Assembly (NCBI GenBank): GCA_905234605.1
Contig: CAJOIE010000004.1
Span: 1-64,000, forward strand
DNA length: 64,000 nt
From: an uncultured Bacteroidaceae bacterium
Lineage (GTDB): Bacteria > Bacteroidota > Bacteroidia > Bacteroidales > Bacteroidaceae
Reading direction: 5' to 3'
The first letter of the stretch is position 1; each line of letters opens with the position of its first letter. Positions 34,001-42,892 of this stretch are shown here, piece after piece. The translations under genes were made by a program, and so were the position numbers. Below the pieces are notes generated by a model that saw only the letters and a list, made by a program, of their open reading frames with translations, had not been told where the DNA came from and searched no databases.

Positions 34001-36676
34001 TTAGAACTCCTGTCCGAGCACGAAGTGGAACTGGCTGCCGGCGTAGGTCTTGCTGCCGAACACCTTGTCGAAGCCGTAGGCCCAGTCGATGCCTAACAGG
34101 CCCACCATGGGCAGCAGTATGCGCACGCCGGCACCGGCTGACCGCTTCATGTCGAAGGGGTTGAAGTCCTTGATGCTGTTCCATGCATTGCCGCCCTCAA
34201 GGAAGGTGAGGGCATAAATGTTGGTGCTGTTGCTCAAGATGAGCGGGTAGCGCAGCTCCAGGGTGAAGCGGTCGTAGGCGTAGCCACTGTAGCCGCGGGG
34301 TGTGAGCGAGCCGTTGTCGTAGCCGCGCAGGCCGATGGTCTCGGTGGCATAGTTGTAGGAGTAGCCGCTCATGCCGTCGCCGCCCACGTAGAAGGTCTCG
34401 AAGGGCGACCGCTTGTTCTTGTTGTAGTGGCCCAGCAGGCCGAACTCCACGCGTGTCATCAGCACAGGGCACTTGGTGTGGCCCGTGAGAGCCGTGTAGG
34501 TGCGGCTCTTGAACTTCCACTTGTAGTATTCTATCCACTGGTACTTGCTCTCCAGCTCACGCTGGTAGCTTGATGATCTCGAGTTGGTGGCCAGGTGCTC
34601 ATAGTCGCGGCCGTCGAAGAGTGAGTAGGGCGGTGTGATGCCAAGCGAGAGTGTGAACTCCGAGCCGTTGCGGGGATAGATGGGGTTCTGCACAGAACTG
34701 CGCGAGAGCGAGATGTTGAGGCTGATGTTGTTGCAGTGGCCATTGCTGATCATGAAGTACTCCCAGTCCTTGAGGCTGTAGCGGGTGAAGCTAAGGTCGG
34801 TGGACAGGTAGAAGTAGTCGTCGGGCCAGGTGAGACGTTTGCCCCAGCCCAGGGAGAAACCGTAGATCTTGACGAACTTGTCGGGGTCGTAGAAGTTCTC
34901 GTAGTAGTTGCCATAGCTGTTGCCGTAGCCATAGCCGTAGAGATAGTTGTAGTAGGAGTTGGCGTAGGCCGAGTTGTAGTAGCGGTCGGAGATGTCGGTC
35001 TGCTTGGAGTATAAGGCGGAGAAGGAGAGCGAGTTGGGGCGCTTGCCGCCGAACCAGGGGTTGACGTAGTTGATGCTGTAGGCCTGGTAGTACTGGCCGT
35101 TGGTCTGACCGCTGATGCTGAAGGTCTCGCCGTTGCCTTGCGGCAGCACGCCACGGCGCAGCCCGTCCTTGGCAAAGAGGTTGGACAGGCTGAAGTTGGT
35201 GAACTTGAGGCCCAGCTTGCCTATGACGCCTGTCTGTCCGTAGCCCATGGAGAACTCCACCTGGTCGTTGCTCTTGGGCGTCAGCCCCCATGAGAGGTCT
35301 ACGGTGCCGTTGTTGGGGTCGGGCTTGATGTCGTACTTGATGGCCTCGGGGTCGAAGTGTCCCATCTGGGCTATCTCGCGATAGGAACGCTCCAGGTCGT
35401 CCTTGGAGAAGAGGTCGCCGGGCTTGGTGCGCAGCTCGCGGCGCACGACATTCTCGTAGACGCGGTCGTTGCCTGTGATGATGACGCGGTTGATGTAGGC
35501 CTGCTGGTTCTCCTCGATGCGCATCTCAAGGTCCACGCTGTCGCCCACCACGTTGATTTCCACTGGGTAGAGCTTATAGAAGAGGTAGCCGTTGTTGTAG
35601 TAGAGGTTGCCAATGGCATCCTCGTCCTGGCTGAGGCGCTTCTGCATGTGGGTCATGTTGTAGACATCGCCGCGCTTCATGCGCAGTATCTCTTGCAGCA
35701 TCTCGGTGGAATACAGGGTGTTGCCCACCCACGAGATGTTGCGCACGTAGTACTTCTGTCCTTCCTCGACCTCCACGGTGATGTCGACGCTGTTGTCGTC
35801 GTGCACCACGACGCTGTCATACACGATGCGCGCGTCGCGGTAGCCGAGCTCGTTGTAGCGCTCAATGAGGTTGTCGAGGTCGGCACGCCACTTCTCCTCT
35901 ATATACTTCTTGCTGCGGAAGAAGTTGGCCCAGCGTCCGCGCTCGTGGGTCTTCTTCAGGGCTCCGCTGCGGAAGAGGGTGCCCTTGATGCGGCTCTCGG
36001 CCAGGGCGTTGTTGCCGATGATGCGTATGGAGTTGACCTTGACTTTGTCCTTCTTCTCTATGTTGATGTCGAGCACCACGTAGCCTGGCTGGCTGATGTC
36101 GTCGTGTTGCACCACCTCGATGACGGCATTCTTGTAGCCTTTCTCGTCGAAGTAGCGTTTGGCCAGCAGCTTTGTGCGGTCGATGATGTTGGGCGTGAGC
36201 TGTCCCTCCACGATGAGGCCGAGCTTGGCCTCGAGGTCCTCGCGCTCGCCCTTCTTGACGCCGTTGTAGTTGATGCGCGAGATGCGCGGTCGGGCTTGAA
36301 GGGTGATGTGCAGGTAGGCCAGGTCGCCCACGAGTGAGTCGACACGTATGGAGGCGTTGCTGAAGAGACCGTTGCGCCAGTAGTTGCGTATGGCCTTGGA
36401 AATCTCCTCGCCAGGAAGGCTGATGCGCTGCCCCTTGGCCAGGCCCGAGAGGCCTATGAGTGCCATGTCGTCGTAGTTGGGCACGCCCTCCACGGTGATG
36501 TCGCCGATATAGTAGTGGCGCGGGGCGCGCTGGTAGTCGATGGTGGGGTTTACCTCTCGCTCCACCGTCTGTGCCGCCAAGTGCTGGCATGGCATGCCCA
36601 TGACAATGAGCATGAGCAGCCGCAACATGTGGCACACGGCTGTGTGGAGGCGGGTTATGTGGGTGTTGATGTTCAT
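34001..36676 (-). CDS. bamA: BamA, outer-membrane protein assembly factor
   Basis: BamA folds and inserts barrel proteins into the outer membrane. The 891 residues include a signal peptide (MLIVMGMPCQHLAAQ) and about five POTRA domains (for example YYIGDITVEGVPNYDDMALIGLSGL and INRVIITGNDRVYENVVRRELRTKPGDLFSKDDL). The Omp85 barrel carries GGDGMSGYSYNYATETIGLRGYD near the expected L6 region and ends FHFVLGQEF with a terminal aromatic. A Tyr/Asn/Gly-rich insert sits at about residues 564-598 in the barrel. ATG 36676 was chosen for the signal peptide. The order uppS-bamA-ompH is conserved in Bacteroidota. Confidence 0.96.
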   Translation of the reverse strand: MNINTHITRLHTAVCHMLRLLMLIVMGMPCQHLAAQTVEREVNPTIDYQRAPRHYYIGDITVEGVPNYDDMALIGLSGLAKGQRISLPGEEISKAIRNYWRNGLFSNASIRVDSLVGDLAYLHITLQARPRISRINYNGVKKGEREDLEAKLGLIVEGQLTPNIIDRTKLLAKRYFDEKGYKNAVIEVVQHDDISQPGYVVLDINIEKKDKVKVNSIRIIGNNALAESRIKGTLFRSGALKKTHERGRWANFFRSKKYIEEKWRADLDNLIERYNELGYRDARIVYDSVVVHDDNSVDITVEVEEGQKYYVRNISWVGNTLYSTEMLQEILRMKRGDVYNMTHMQKRLSQDEDAIGNLYYNNGYLFYKLYPVEINVVGDSVDLEMRIEENQQAYINRVIITGNDRVYENVVRRELRTKPGDLFSKDDLERSYREIAQMGHFDPEAIKYDIKPDPNNGTVDLSWGLTPKSNDQVEFSMGYGQTGVIGKLGLKFTNFSLSNLFAKDGLRRGVLPQGNGETFSISGQTNGQYYQAYSINYVNPWFGGKRPNSLSFSALYSKQTDISDRYYNSAYANSYYNYLYGYGYGNSYGNYYENFYDPDKFVKIYGFSLGWGKRLTWPDDYFYLSTDLSFTRYSLKDWEYFMISNGHCNNISLNISLSRSSVQNPIYPRNGSEFTLSLGITPPYSLFDGRDYEHLATNSRSSSYQRELESKYQWIEYYKWKFKSRTYTALTGHTKCPVLMTRVEFGLLGHYNKNKRSPFETFYVGGDGMSGYSYNYATETIGLRGYDNGSLTPRGYSGYAYDRFTLELRYPLILSNSTNIYALTFLEGGNAWNSIKDFNPFDMKRSAGAGVRILLPMVGLLGIDWAYGFDKVFGSKTYAGSQFHFVLGQEF

Positions 36677-36729
36677 CTTGGCACTTGTGAGTGGGGATAT
36701 GGTCTGCTCCGCAGGTTGGCGGCTGGCCC

Positions 36730-37464
36730 TCAGGCCTGGGTCTCGCTGTCTTCCTGCACCTGCTCGCTGGTCTTGCCGTAGCGACGCTCGCGGTTCTGAT
36801 AGTCGGCGATGGCGATATGCAGGCACTCCTCGTCGAAGTCGGGCCAGAAGGTGTCGCAGAAATAGAGCTCGGAGTAGGCGGCCTGCCACAGCAGGTAGTT
36901 GCTGATGCGGAACTCGCCGCCGGTGCGTATGAGCAGGTCGGGGTCGGGCATGAAGTTGGTGGCCAGATGCCGGCTGATGACATCCTCGGTGATGGCATCA
37001 GGGCTGATGCCTTCGCGGACAATGTCCTGCATGGCTTTGGTGAGCTCCCAGCGTGAGCTGTAGCTGAGGGCTATGACCACGGTCATGGTCTTGTTGTTCC
37101 TGGTGCGCTCGGCCAGACCGCGCACAGCCTCTCCCACAGCCTTGGGCAGGCGGTCGATGTCGCCGATGGCGCGGAAGCGGACATCGTTCTTCATGAATAT
37201 CTCGTCCTCGACGCTGTCGAGGGTGAGCTGCATCAGTCCGGCCACCTCGTCGGCAGGGCGGTTCCAGTTCTCGATGGAGAAGGTGTAGAGCGTGAGGAAC
37301 TTCACTCCGAGGCGCACGCACTCGGCAGTGATCTTGCGCACTGTCTCTACGCCCTGTGTGTGACCCGCCAGACGCGGCAGGCCCTGGCGCTTGGCCCAGC
37401 GGCCATTGCCGTCCATGGTGATGGCTATATGGGTCGGGATATGGTTGCGGTCTAATTCTATCAT
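36730..37464 (-). CDS. uppS: Undecaprenyl pyrophosphate synthase
   Basis: This cis-prenyltransferase makes the C55 lipid carrier for cell-wall and O-antigen synthesis. The 244-residue product has [17 protein letters not shown] with catalytic D18, [26 protein letters not shown], and the C-terminal [29 protein letters not shown] signature, complete with [12 protein letters not shown] 37464 is preferred to ATG 37512, which would overlap porG by 13 bp and add residues not seen in the family. It is 53 bp upstream of bamA. Confidence 0.97.
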   Translation of the reverse strand: MIELDRNHIPTHIAITMDGNGRWAKRQGLPRLAGHTQGVETVRKITAECVRLGVKFLTLYTFSIENWNRPADEVAGLMQLTLDSVEDEIFMKNDVRFRAIGDIDRLPKAVGEAVRGLAERTRNNKTMTVVIALSYSSRWELTKAMQDIVREGISPDAITEDVISRHLATNFMPDPDLLIRTGGEFRISNYLLWQAAYSELYFCDTFWPDFDEECLHIAIADYQNRERRYGKTSEQVQEDSETQA

Positions 37465-37499
37465 GGTCGTATGCTGTTGCGGTGTTGATGTGCGTGTGT

Positions 37500-38222
37500 T
37501 CAGTTGTTGCACTTGCGGTATTTGGGTGATATGTCGTATGTGAGCATCAGCAGCAGTGTCTGGTAGGAGTCCTTATTCTTCCAGCCCTCGCTGGCTATGC
37601 CGTAGGGTGCATCAAGATGGGTGGCGGCATCGTTGTCGTCGAGGCGGTCGGTGGTGGAGAAATGTATGGCCCACTCCATGGCTATGTTGACACGCGGACG
37701 TACCTTGTAGCGGAAGCCTATGCCTATTGGCACGTTGATGCCTCCGCATGTCGATGCTCCACTGCCGAAGCCGATTGTTATGCCGGCACCTGCCAGCATG
37801 TATGGCGTCCAGCGGCTCAGTCCCTTGTAGGCAGCTCCGAGACCGTAGCCGAGGAAGTTGAGCTCGAATTGCACTCCGGCGTCCACCACGTTGCGGCTGA
37901 AGTCGATGGTGGCGGCTTGCATGCCGCCTGCTGCCGTGTGGCTGAGTGCGTCGGTGGGGAAATAGCGGCCTGACGTTGTGCCGCGTAGGTGGCATAGCTC
38001 AAGGTCGGTCTTCACCACCATGCGTGCGTTGAGGTTGCGCCGCCAGATGAATGCTCCCATGAGTGACGGTTGCCGCATGAAGCCGCCATGGGCGTCGCCG
38101 AGATATGATGCCAGCCCGATGCCGCCGCCCACTTCCTGCTGGTATTGCAGCAGGTCGCCGTCTTGAGCCGATGCCGTATTGGCAAGCATCAGACATGGCA
38201 GGAGTAGCTTGAGGTGGAACAT
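37500..38222 (-). CDS. porG: PorG-type (DUF6089) T9SS outer-membrane protein
   Basis: In Porphyromonas, PorG is an outer-membrane barrel that ties the periplasmic PorK-PorN ring of the T9SS to the membrane, and its gene precedes uppS and bamA as here. The 240-residue product has a signal peptide ([10 protein letters not shown]), an early [35 protein letters not shown] block and barrel strands with many Gly residues. Later come [33 protein letters not shown] and a C-terminal [20 protein letters not shown]. The call combines the DUF6089-like pattern with gene order. Confidence 0.85.
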   Translation of the reverse strand: MFHLKLLLPCLMLANTASAQDGDLLQYQQEVGGGIGLASYLGDAHGGFMRQPSLMGAFIWRRNLNARMVVKTDLELCHLRGTTSGRYFPTDALSHTAAGGMQAATIDFSRNVVDAGVQFELNFLGYGLGAAYKGLSRWTPYMLAGAGITIGFGSGASTCGGINVPIGIGFRYKVRPRVNIAMEWAIHFSTTDRLDDNDAATHLDAPYGIASEGWKNKDSYQTLLLMLTYDISPKYRKCNN

Positions 38223-38261
38223 GGTTGTGCGGGTGGTCGGTGTTGCAGGCGGAGCGGGTGG

Positions 38262-39608
38262 CTATTCGTTGAGTGTGGCGTGCCACAGCTGCGTGCCGCT
38301 GGCAAGATATATGCCGGTGCCGTCGCTGACGGCACTGCGTGCGGTGCTGGGGTCGATGGAGGCCGGCAGCGACGGCTGTTCCTCGGTGCTCCAGCTGATG
38401 CCGTTGTCGTGGCTTACATGTATGCCGTTGTCTACGGCTATGAGCATGCTGTTGCAGCATACTATTGATGTGGGCTGGGCAAAGGCGAGGCTGTATGGCG
38501 ACTTGCTTGTTATAAACAGAGCCCAAGGCTCGCCGCTGCCTTCGCGCAGGCTCCATGTAGCTGCTGTGCCGGCAGTTGCCTCGTTGCTGCACAGGCCGCC
38601 AATGAGCACGCGCTTGTTGCCGTTGGTCTGTGTGTATGCCACGGCAGTCGTGTTGTGGCTTGGGAACAGGCTGGCATCGCTGTCAAGCTGTATGGCTGTC
38701 CATGTATGTCCGTCGGTGGATGCGGCAATGATAGCGGTGGCATCTGCTCCGGTGTCGGCAACGCGGGCATAGAGTGTGGTGGCTGATGCCGCCAGGAGCT
38801 GCACCGTGGTCGTGGCAGTGCCTTGACTTACGGTCTGCCACGTGCGGCCATCGCTGCTTGTGAGCAGGTGGCCGTTGGCTGTGCTCATCCACAGGGCGTC
38901 GATGGCAGACTGCATGGTGCTGATGTCGGCTCCTTCGGTGCCGGAAGTGGCGGCAACGGTCCAACTCGCAGATGCGTTCAGCGGCATGGCTGCACATGTT
39001 GGCAGACTGCTGTCGGCGGTAGTGTAGTAGGCAAGGAGTGAGTCAGGGCGCATCACTATGTGTGTGGCCGTAGGAGCCGATGTCGCCGGCAGGGCATCCA
39101 TCTGCTGCCATGTGTAGGAGCCTGCTTCGGCCTGCCGCACGTTGAGGTTCAGGAGGTATGCACGGTAGCCGCTGCCGTCGGTGGCGTAGACGCGAAAGAG
39201 CAGTGGCTGGCTGAAGTCGATGCTGTCCGACGAGGAGTAGGCTGTCCAGACTGTCGTGTCGGCAGGCGTGGTCTCGTCGGTGTACACCACGCTGCCCTGG
39301 GCAGTGATGGTGGCCAGGACTGCTTGCGTGAGGGTGCCGTAGGGCAGCGGCTCGCGGTTGGTGATGGTGCCTGCGGAATGGTCTATGGACAGAGGGTAGT
39401 ATGAGCCTGCGAAGGTGACGTAGGTGGTGACGGTGTCGCCGTCATCGTCCACGCTGACCACGCTGCGCTTCAGTGTGCCCAGGGTGAAGCTGCTGATGTA
39501 GCAGTCGCTGCTCAGTGTCGCTGCCGTGCTGCTGTCGTCGCTGCTGCATGAGCACAGCTGGCTGATGGCAAGCAGGCAGAAGGTTAATCCATATATTACT
39601 TGTTTCAT
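38262..39608 (-). CDS. DUF6242-like lipoprotein with BNR/propeller-type repeats
   Basis: The 448-residue product is a predicted lipoprotein (lipobox LCSC, Cys21). It has an N-terminal Ig-like part (SSDCYISSFTLGTLKRSV to YRAYLLNLNVRQAEAG) and a C-terminal half of repeated sialidase-like motifs: LLTSSDGRTWQTV, IAASTDGHTWTAI, WSLREGSGEPW and HVSHDNGISWSTEEQP. These suggest a beta-propeller. The pattern agrees with DUF6242 proteins of Bacteroidales, which have no known function. It is very rich in Ser, Thr and Ala. It lies 39 bp upstream of porG, but any link to secretion is speculative. Confidence 0.75.
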   Translation of the reverse strand: MKQVIYGLTFCLLAISQLCSCSSDDSSTAATLSSDCYISSFTLGTLKRSVVSVDDDGDTVTTYVTFAGSYYPLSIDHSAGTITNREPLPYGTLTQAVLATITAQGSVVYTDETTPADTTVWTAYSSSDSIDFSQPLLFRVYATDGSGYRAYLLNLNVRQAEAGSYTWQQMDALPATSAPTATHIVMRPDSLLAYYTTADSSLPTCAAMPLNASASWTVAATSGTEGADISTMQSAIDALWMSTANGHLLTSSDGRTWQTVSQGTATTTVQLLAASATTLYARVADTGADATAIIAASTDGHTWTAIQLDSDASLFPSHNTTAVAYTQTNGNKRVLIGGLCSNEATAGTAATWSLREGSGEPWALFITSKSPYSLAFAQPTSIVCCNSMLIAVDNGIHVSHDNGISWSTEEQPSLPASIDPSTARSAVSDGTGIYLASGTQLWHATLNE

Positions 39609-39672
39609 GTACGTGCGCGTATACCTGTGCGTACTTCTATATAGGAGGACGCTTATGGATGTGAAGTGCCCG

Positions 39673-39680
39673 CAAAAGTA
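39673..39680 (-). promoter_or_regulatory. -7 box for the DUF6242-like gene
   Basis: Minus strand TACTTTTG, a full TAnnTTTG match 64 bp before ATG 39608. It may drive the whole DUF6242-porG-uppS-bamA-ompH run. Confidence 0.55.
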
Positions 39681-39740
39681 TATATTCTTGCCCCGCCTGC
39701 GAAGTGTTGGCTCTCTAAATGTCACGGCAGCGTCGGGTTA

Positions 39741-40709
39741 TTAGGCAAAATTAACGTGTACGAGCCGTCCTTTAGTGTCTGTTGTGAATTGTGGAGCTGC
39801 CACTCCCTGTCCCAGTAGCTGTTGGCTCTTTTCGATATAGCACTCATCCCAGAGGTCGCGGTCTATGAACTCCTGTAGCGTGGCTGTGCCGCCTTCCACG
39901 AGAAGCGACTGTATGTTTGCCTGATGCAACTGTTGCAATAGCGAGTCTATGCTGCCGGCCACGAGCACGTCGGCGGGCACGTCGGCAGGTGGCTGGTGTG
40001 TGAGCAGGCAGCGGCGTGGCGATGGTCCAGGGAAAGCCCGTGTGGTGAGCGACGGGCGGTCGAGCTCCCATGTGCGGCACCCCACCACGATGGCCTGATG
40101 TGTGGCACGCAGGCGGTGCACGAGCATCTGTGTCCATGGCGTGGAGAACTGCACTGGGGGCTCATCGGGTGTTGTGCGCTGGCGGTCGATGTAGCCGTCG
40201 GCGCTCTGTGCCCATTTGATGGTTATCCATGGCCTCTGCCTTGTGTGGAAGGTGATGAAGCGGCGGTTCAGATGCAGGCATTCGCGCTCCAGCACTCCCG
40301 TTGTCACGTCTATGCCGGCTTCACGCAGCATGGCGATGCCCCGCCCGTGCACTTTGGCAAACGGATCCAGGCACCCCACTACCACACGCTTGAAGCGGCA
40401 GCGTATCAGCAGTTCGGCACACGGCGGTGTGCGCCCGTAGTGCGAGCATGGCTCAAGGCTGACGTATATGGTGGCTTCGGGCAGCAGGCGACGGTTGTCG
40501 TTGCTCACGCTGTCCACGGCGTTGACCTCGGCATGGGGGCCGCCGCAGTGTCTGTGCCACCCCTCTCCGATGATGTGGCCGTCGTGCACAATCACGGCAC
40601 CTACCATCGGGTTGGGTGCTGCACCGTAGAGGCCGTTCCTGGCCAGCATCAGGCAACGGCGCATGTAGCTCTCGTCGGTTGCTGGCAGTATGTGTTGAGG
40701 TGAAATCAT
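39741..40709 (-). CDS. ribD: Bifunctional riboflavin deaminase/reductase RibD
   Basis: RibD performs two steps of riboflavin synthesis: deamination of the pyrimidine ring, then reduction of the ribosyl side chain. The 322-residue product has the zinc deaminase motif HAEVNAV and PCSHYGRTPPC in the N-terminal half, and NPMVGAVIV. The C-terminal reductase has ITIKWAQSADGYI, SLLVEGGTATLQEF and a QLLGQGV ending. It is somewhat short in the reductase half compared with the usual 350-370 residues. It is divergent from prmC with only 48 bp between the start codons. Confidence 0.93.
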   Translation of the reverse strand: MISPQHILPATDESYMRRCLMLARNGLYGAAPNPMVGAVIVHDGHIIGEGWHRHCGGPHAEVNAVDSVSNDNRRLLPEATIYVSLEPCSHYGRTPPCAELLIRCRFKRVVVGCLDPFAKVHGRGIAMLREAGIDVTTGVLERECLHLNRRFITFHTRQRPWITIKWAQSADGYIDRQRTTPDEPPVQFSTPWTQMLVHRLRATHQAIVVGCRTWELDRPSLTTRAFPGPSPRRCLLTHQPPADVPADVLVAGSIDSLLQQLHQANIQSLLVEGGTATLQEFIDRDLWDECYIEKSQQLLGQGVAAPQFTTDTKGRLVHVNFA

Positions 40710-40745
40710 GTTGCCGGTGATGTCGTCTGTCAGGTGCAGAAACCT

Positions 40746-40753
40746 TACCTTTG
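40746..40753 (+). promoter_or_regulatory. -7 box almost touching the prmC start codon
   Basis: TACCTTTG ends 4 bp before ATG 40758. If this box is used, transcription would start at or very near the ATG, giving a leaderless or nearly leaderless mRNA. Confidence 0.5.
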
Positions 40754-40757
40754 CTGC

Positions 40758-41588
40758 ATGGACTACCGCTCACTTGTTGCTGCTCTCACGCCACGCTATG
40801 GCGGCTCTGAGGCACGTGCCATAGCGCGTGTGGTGATGGAGGACGGTTTTGGGCTGACGCTGACGGATGTGCTGATGGGCAAAGATACCGCTTTTATGCC
40901 ATCCGAGAGCCAACGGCTGGACGAAATGGCGGCACGCCTCGTGGCAGGCGAGCCTGTGCAGCACGTAGTGGGGCATAGCCTCTTCTGCGACCGCCGCTTT
41001 GCCGTCTCGCCGGCGTGCCTCATCCCGCGCCCCGAGACCGAGGGCCTTGTGGCTCTGTGCCGCGAGCATGCCGCCGGTGCCAGCACCATAGTAGACCTCG
41101 GCACTGGCAGCGGATGCATAGCCGTCACCCTCGCCCTCGACAATGCCGGTCATGCTGTCTTTGGTGTGGATGTCAGTGCCGATGCCCTCGCCGTGGCACG
41201 CCGTAACGCGCAGGCTCTCGGTGCCTCTGTCACATGGCTGCAAGCCGACATGCTTCAGACCGAGCTGCTTGCCGCTCAGCTCCCCATGACTGATGTCATC
41301 GTGAGCAACCCTCCCTACATCACTCCTGCCGAAGCCTGCCAGATGGAAGCTCATGTGCTGGAGCACGAACCGCATATTGCACTCTTTGCCCCTGCTGCCG
41401 ACCCGCTGTGTTTCTACCGAGCCATAGCTGCCATAGCCGCTGTGCGACTGAAGGCCGGCGGCATCATAGCTGCTGAGGTGAATGCTTCGCTGTCCGAGGC
41501 CACAGCAGCCATATTCACTGCTGCGGGCTTCTCCGCAGCCATTCATGCCGACATCTATGGGCACCAGCGTTTTGTCGTAGCTCGCTGA
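40758..41588 (+). CDS. prmC: Peptide chain release factor glutamine methyltransferase
   Basis: PrmC methylates the GGQ glutamine of release factors RF1 and RF2. The 276-residue product shows VQHVVGHSLFCDRRFAVSPACLIPRPETEGL, the SAM-binding VDLGTGSGCIAVTLAL and the catalytic NPPYIT motif, which is diagnostic of the family. It ends in a normal C-terminal strand. ATG 40758 (MDYRSLVAAL) matches family N-termini. It lies 36 bp before the radical SAM gene on the same strand. Confidence 0.95.
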   Translation: MDYRSLVAALTPRYGGSEARAIARVVMEDGFGLTLTDVLMGKDTAFMPSESQRLDEMAARLVAGEPVQHVVGHSLFCDRRFAVSPACLIPRPETEGLVALCREHAAGASTIVDLGTGSGCIAVTLALDNAGHAVFGVDVSADALAVARRNAQALGASVTWLQADMLQTELLAAQLPMTDVIVSNPPYITPAEACQMEAHVLEHEPHIALFAPAADPLCFYRAIAAIAAVRLKAGGIIAAEVNASLSEATAAIFTAAGFSAAIHADIYGHQRFVVAR

Positions 41589-41624
41589 GTCTGCCTCCTC
41601 TATTGTCTCTTTCATACTATCTCT

Positions 41625-42746
41625 ATGCCTATAGCTCCATTCTCTCATCCCGTCTATGTGATGGCCAAGCCGGCAGGCGCGGCGTGCAACCTGCGTTGTG
41701 CCTATTGCTATTATCTCGACACATCGCCACGCTCAGAAGCACCGGTGAGCATGATGAGCGATGCCTTGCTTGAGGAGTTCGTCAGGCAATATATAGAGAT
41801 GCAGACCACCGACAGCGTGCTGTTCACATGGCATGGCGGCGAGCCCACACTGCGGGGTCTCGACTTCTACCGTCGCGTGGTGCAGCTGCAGCGTCGCTGG
41901 GCCGGCAGCCGCCATGTGGACAATGCCTTGCAGACCAATGGCACCCTGCTCACAGCCGACTGGTGCCGCTTTCTTCACGATGAGCAGTGGCTGGTGGGCA
42001 TCAGTCTTGATGGTCCGCAGCACCTCCACGACGCCTATCGCCGCAATGCGCAGGGGCGACCCACACATGCTGCCGTGATGCGCGGGGTGGAGCTGTGCCA
42101 GAGGTTTGGTGTGGAATGGAATGCCATGGCTACGGTCAACCGTGCCACGGCGGCCGAGCCACTGGCTTTCTACCGCTTTTTCCGTGACAACGGTTGCCGC
42201 TACTTGCAGTTCACGCCAGTGGTGGAGCGGGTGGCAGGGCAGGTCACCTCGTGGAGCGTCACACCCGAGGCGTGGGGAGCCTTTCTGTGTGCTGTCTTCG
42301 ACGAGTGGTGGCGTCGGGATGTGGGCACGATGTTTGTGCAGCTCTTCGAGTCGACGCTTGCAGGCTGGGTGGGCATGACGCCTGGAGTGTGCACCATGGG
42401 GCGGTCGTGTGGGCATGCTGCCATCATAGAGGCCGACGGTGCGGTCTACAGCTGCGACCACTTCGCCACGGCAGAGCATCGCCTGGGCTATCTGTCGGCT
42501 GAGACAACACTTCTGGGCATGATGCACAGTGAGAAGCAGCGTGCCTTCGGCATGCAGAAAACGGCTGCTCTCACTGCCGAGTGCCGCCGTTGTCCGTGGC
42601 TGCGTCTGTGCAACGGTGAGTGTCCGCGCACCCGTTTCGCCCTGTCGGCCGACGGGCAGGCAGGACATTCCTACCTCTGTGGCGGCTACCGGCGCTACTT
42701 CGCCCACACTGCCACGGCCATGCGCATGCTTGCTGCCGAGATGTAG
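41625..42746 (+). CDS. Anaerobic sulfatase-maturase-type radical SAM/SPASM enzyme
   Basis: anSME enzymes convert a Cys or Ser of sulfatases to formylglycine. The 373-residue product has the radical SAM cluster motif C21-x3-C25-x2-C28 in AACNLRCAYCYYLD, TWHGGEPTLRG, QTNGTLL and GISLDGPQ. SPASM-type cysteines for two further clusters lie in CTMGRSCGHAAI, YSCDHF (with the Asp thought to be catalytic), CRRCPWLRLCNGECPR and YLCGGY. It is complete. No sulfatase lies in the window, so any substrate is encoded elsewhere. It follows prmC by 36 bp. A peptide-modifying SPASM enzyme is the alternative reading. Confidence 0.85.
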   Translation: MPIAPFSHPVYVMAKPAGAACNLRCAYCYYLDTSPRSEAPVSMMSDALLEEFVRQYIEMQTTDSVLFTWHGGEPTLRGLDFYRRVVQLQRRWAGSRHVDNALQTNGTLLTADWCRFLHDEQWLVGISLDGPQHLHDAYRRNAQGRPTHAAVMRGVELCQRFGVEWNAMATVNRATAAEPLAFYRFFRDNGCRYLQFTPVVERVAGQVTSWSVTPEAWGAFLCAVFDEWWRRDVGTMFVQLFESTLAGWVGMTPGVCTMGRSCGHAAIIEADGAVYSCDHFATAEHRLGYLSAETTLLGMMHSEKQRAFGMQKTAALTAECRRCPWLRLCNGECPRTRFALSADGQAGHSYLCGGYRRYFAHTATAMRMLAAEM

Positions 42747-42892
42747 ACGTGCTGGCCGCGACGGCGGTGGCTGCGTGTGAGTGTCGTTTGTTGCTGTGTG
42801 AGAGATAGCGGGCTTGTGCCCATACGGTGGCTGATGGATAGTGGCATAATAGTGTGTTGTGGTGGTGTGCCATATCCTGATGGCCTTGCCGC

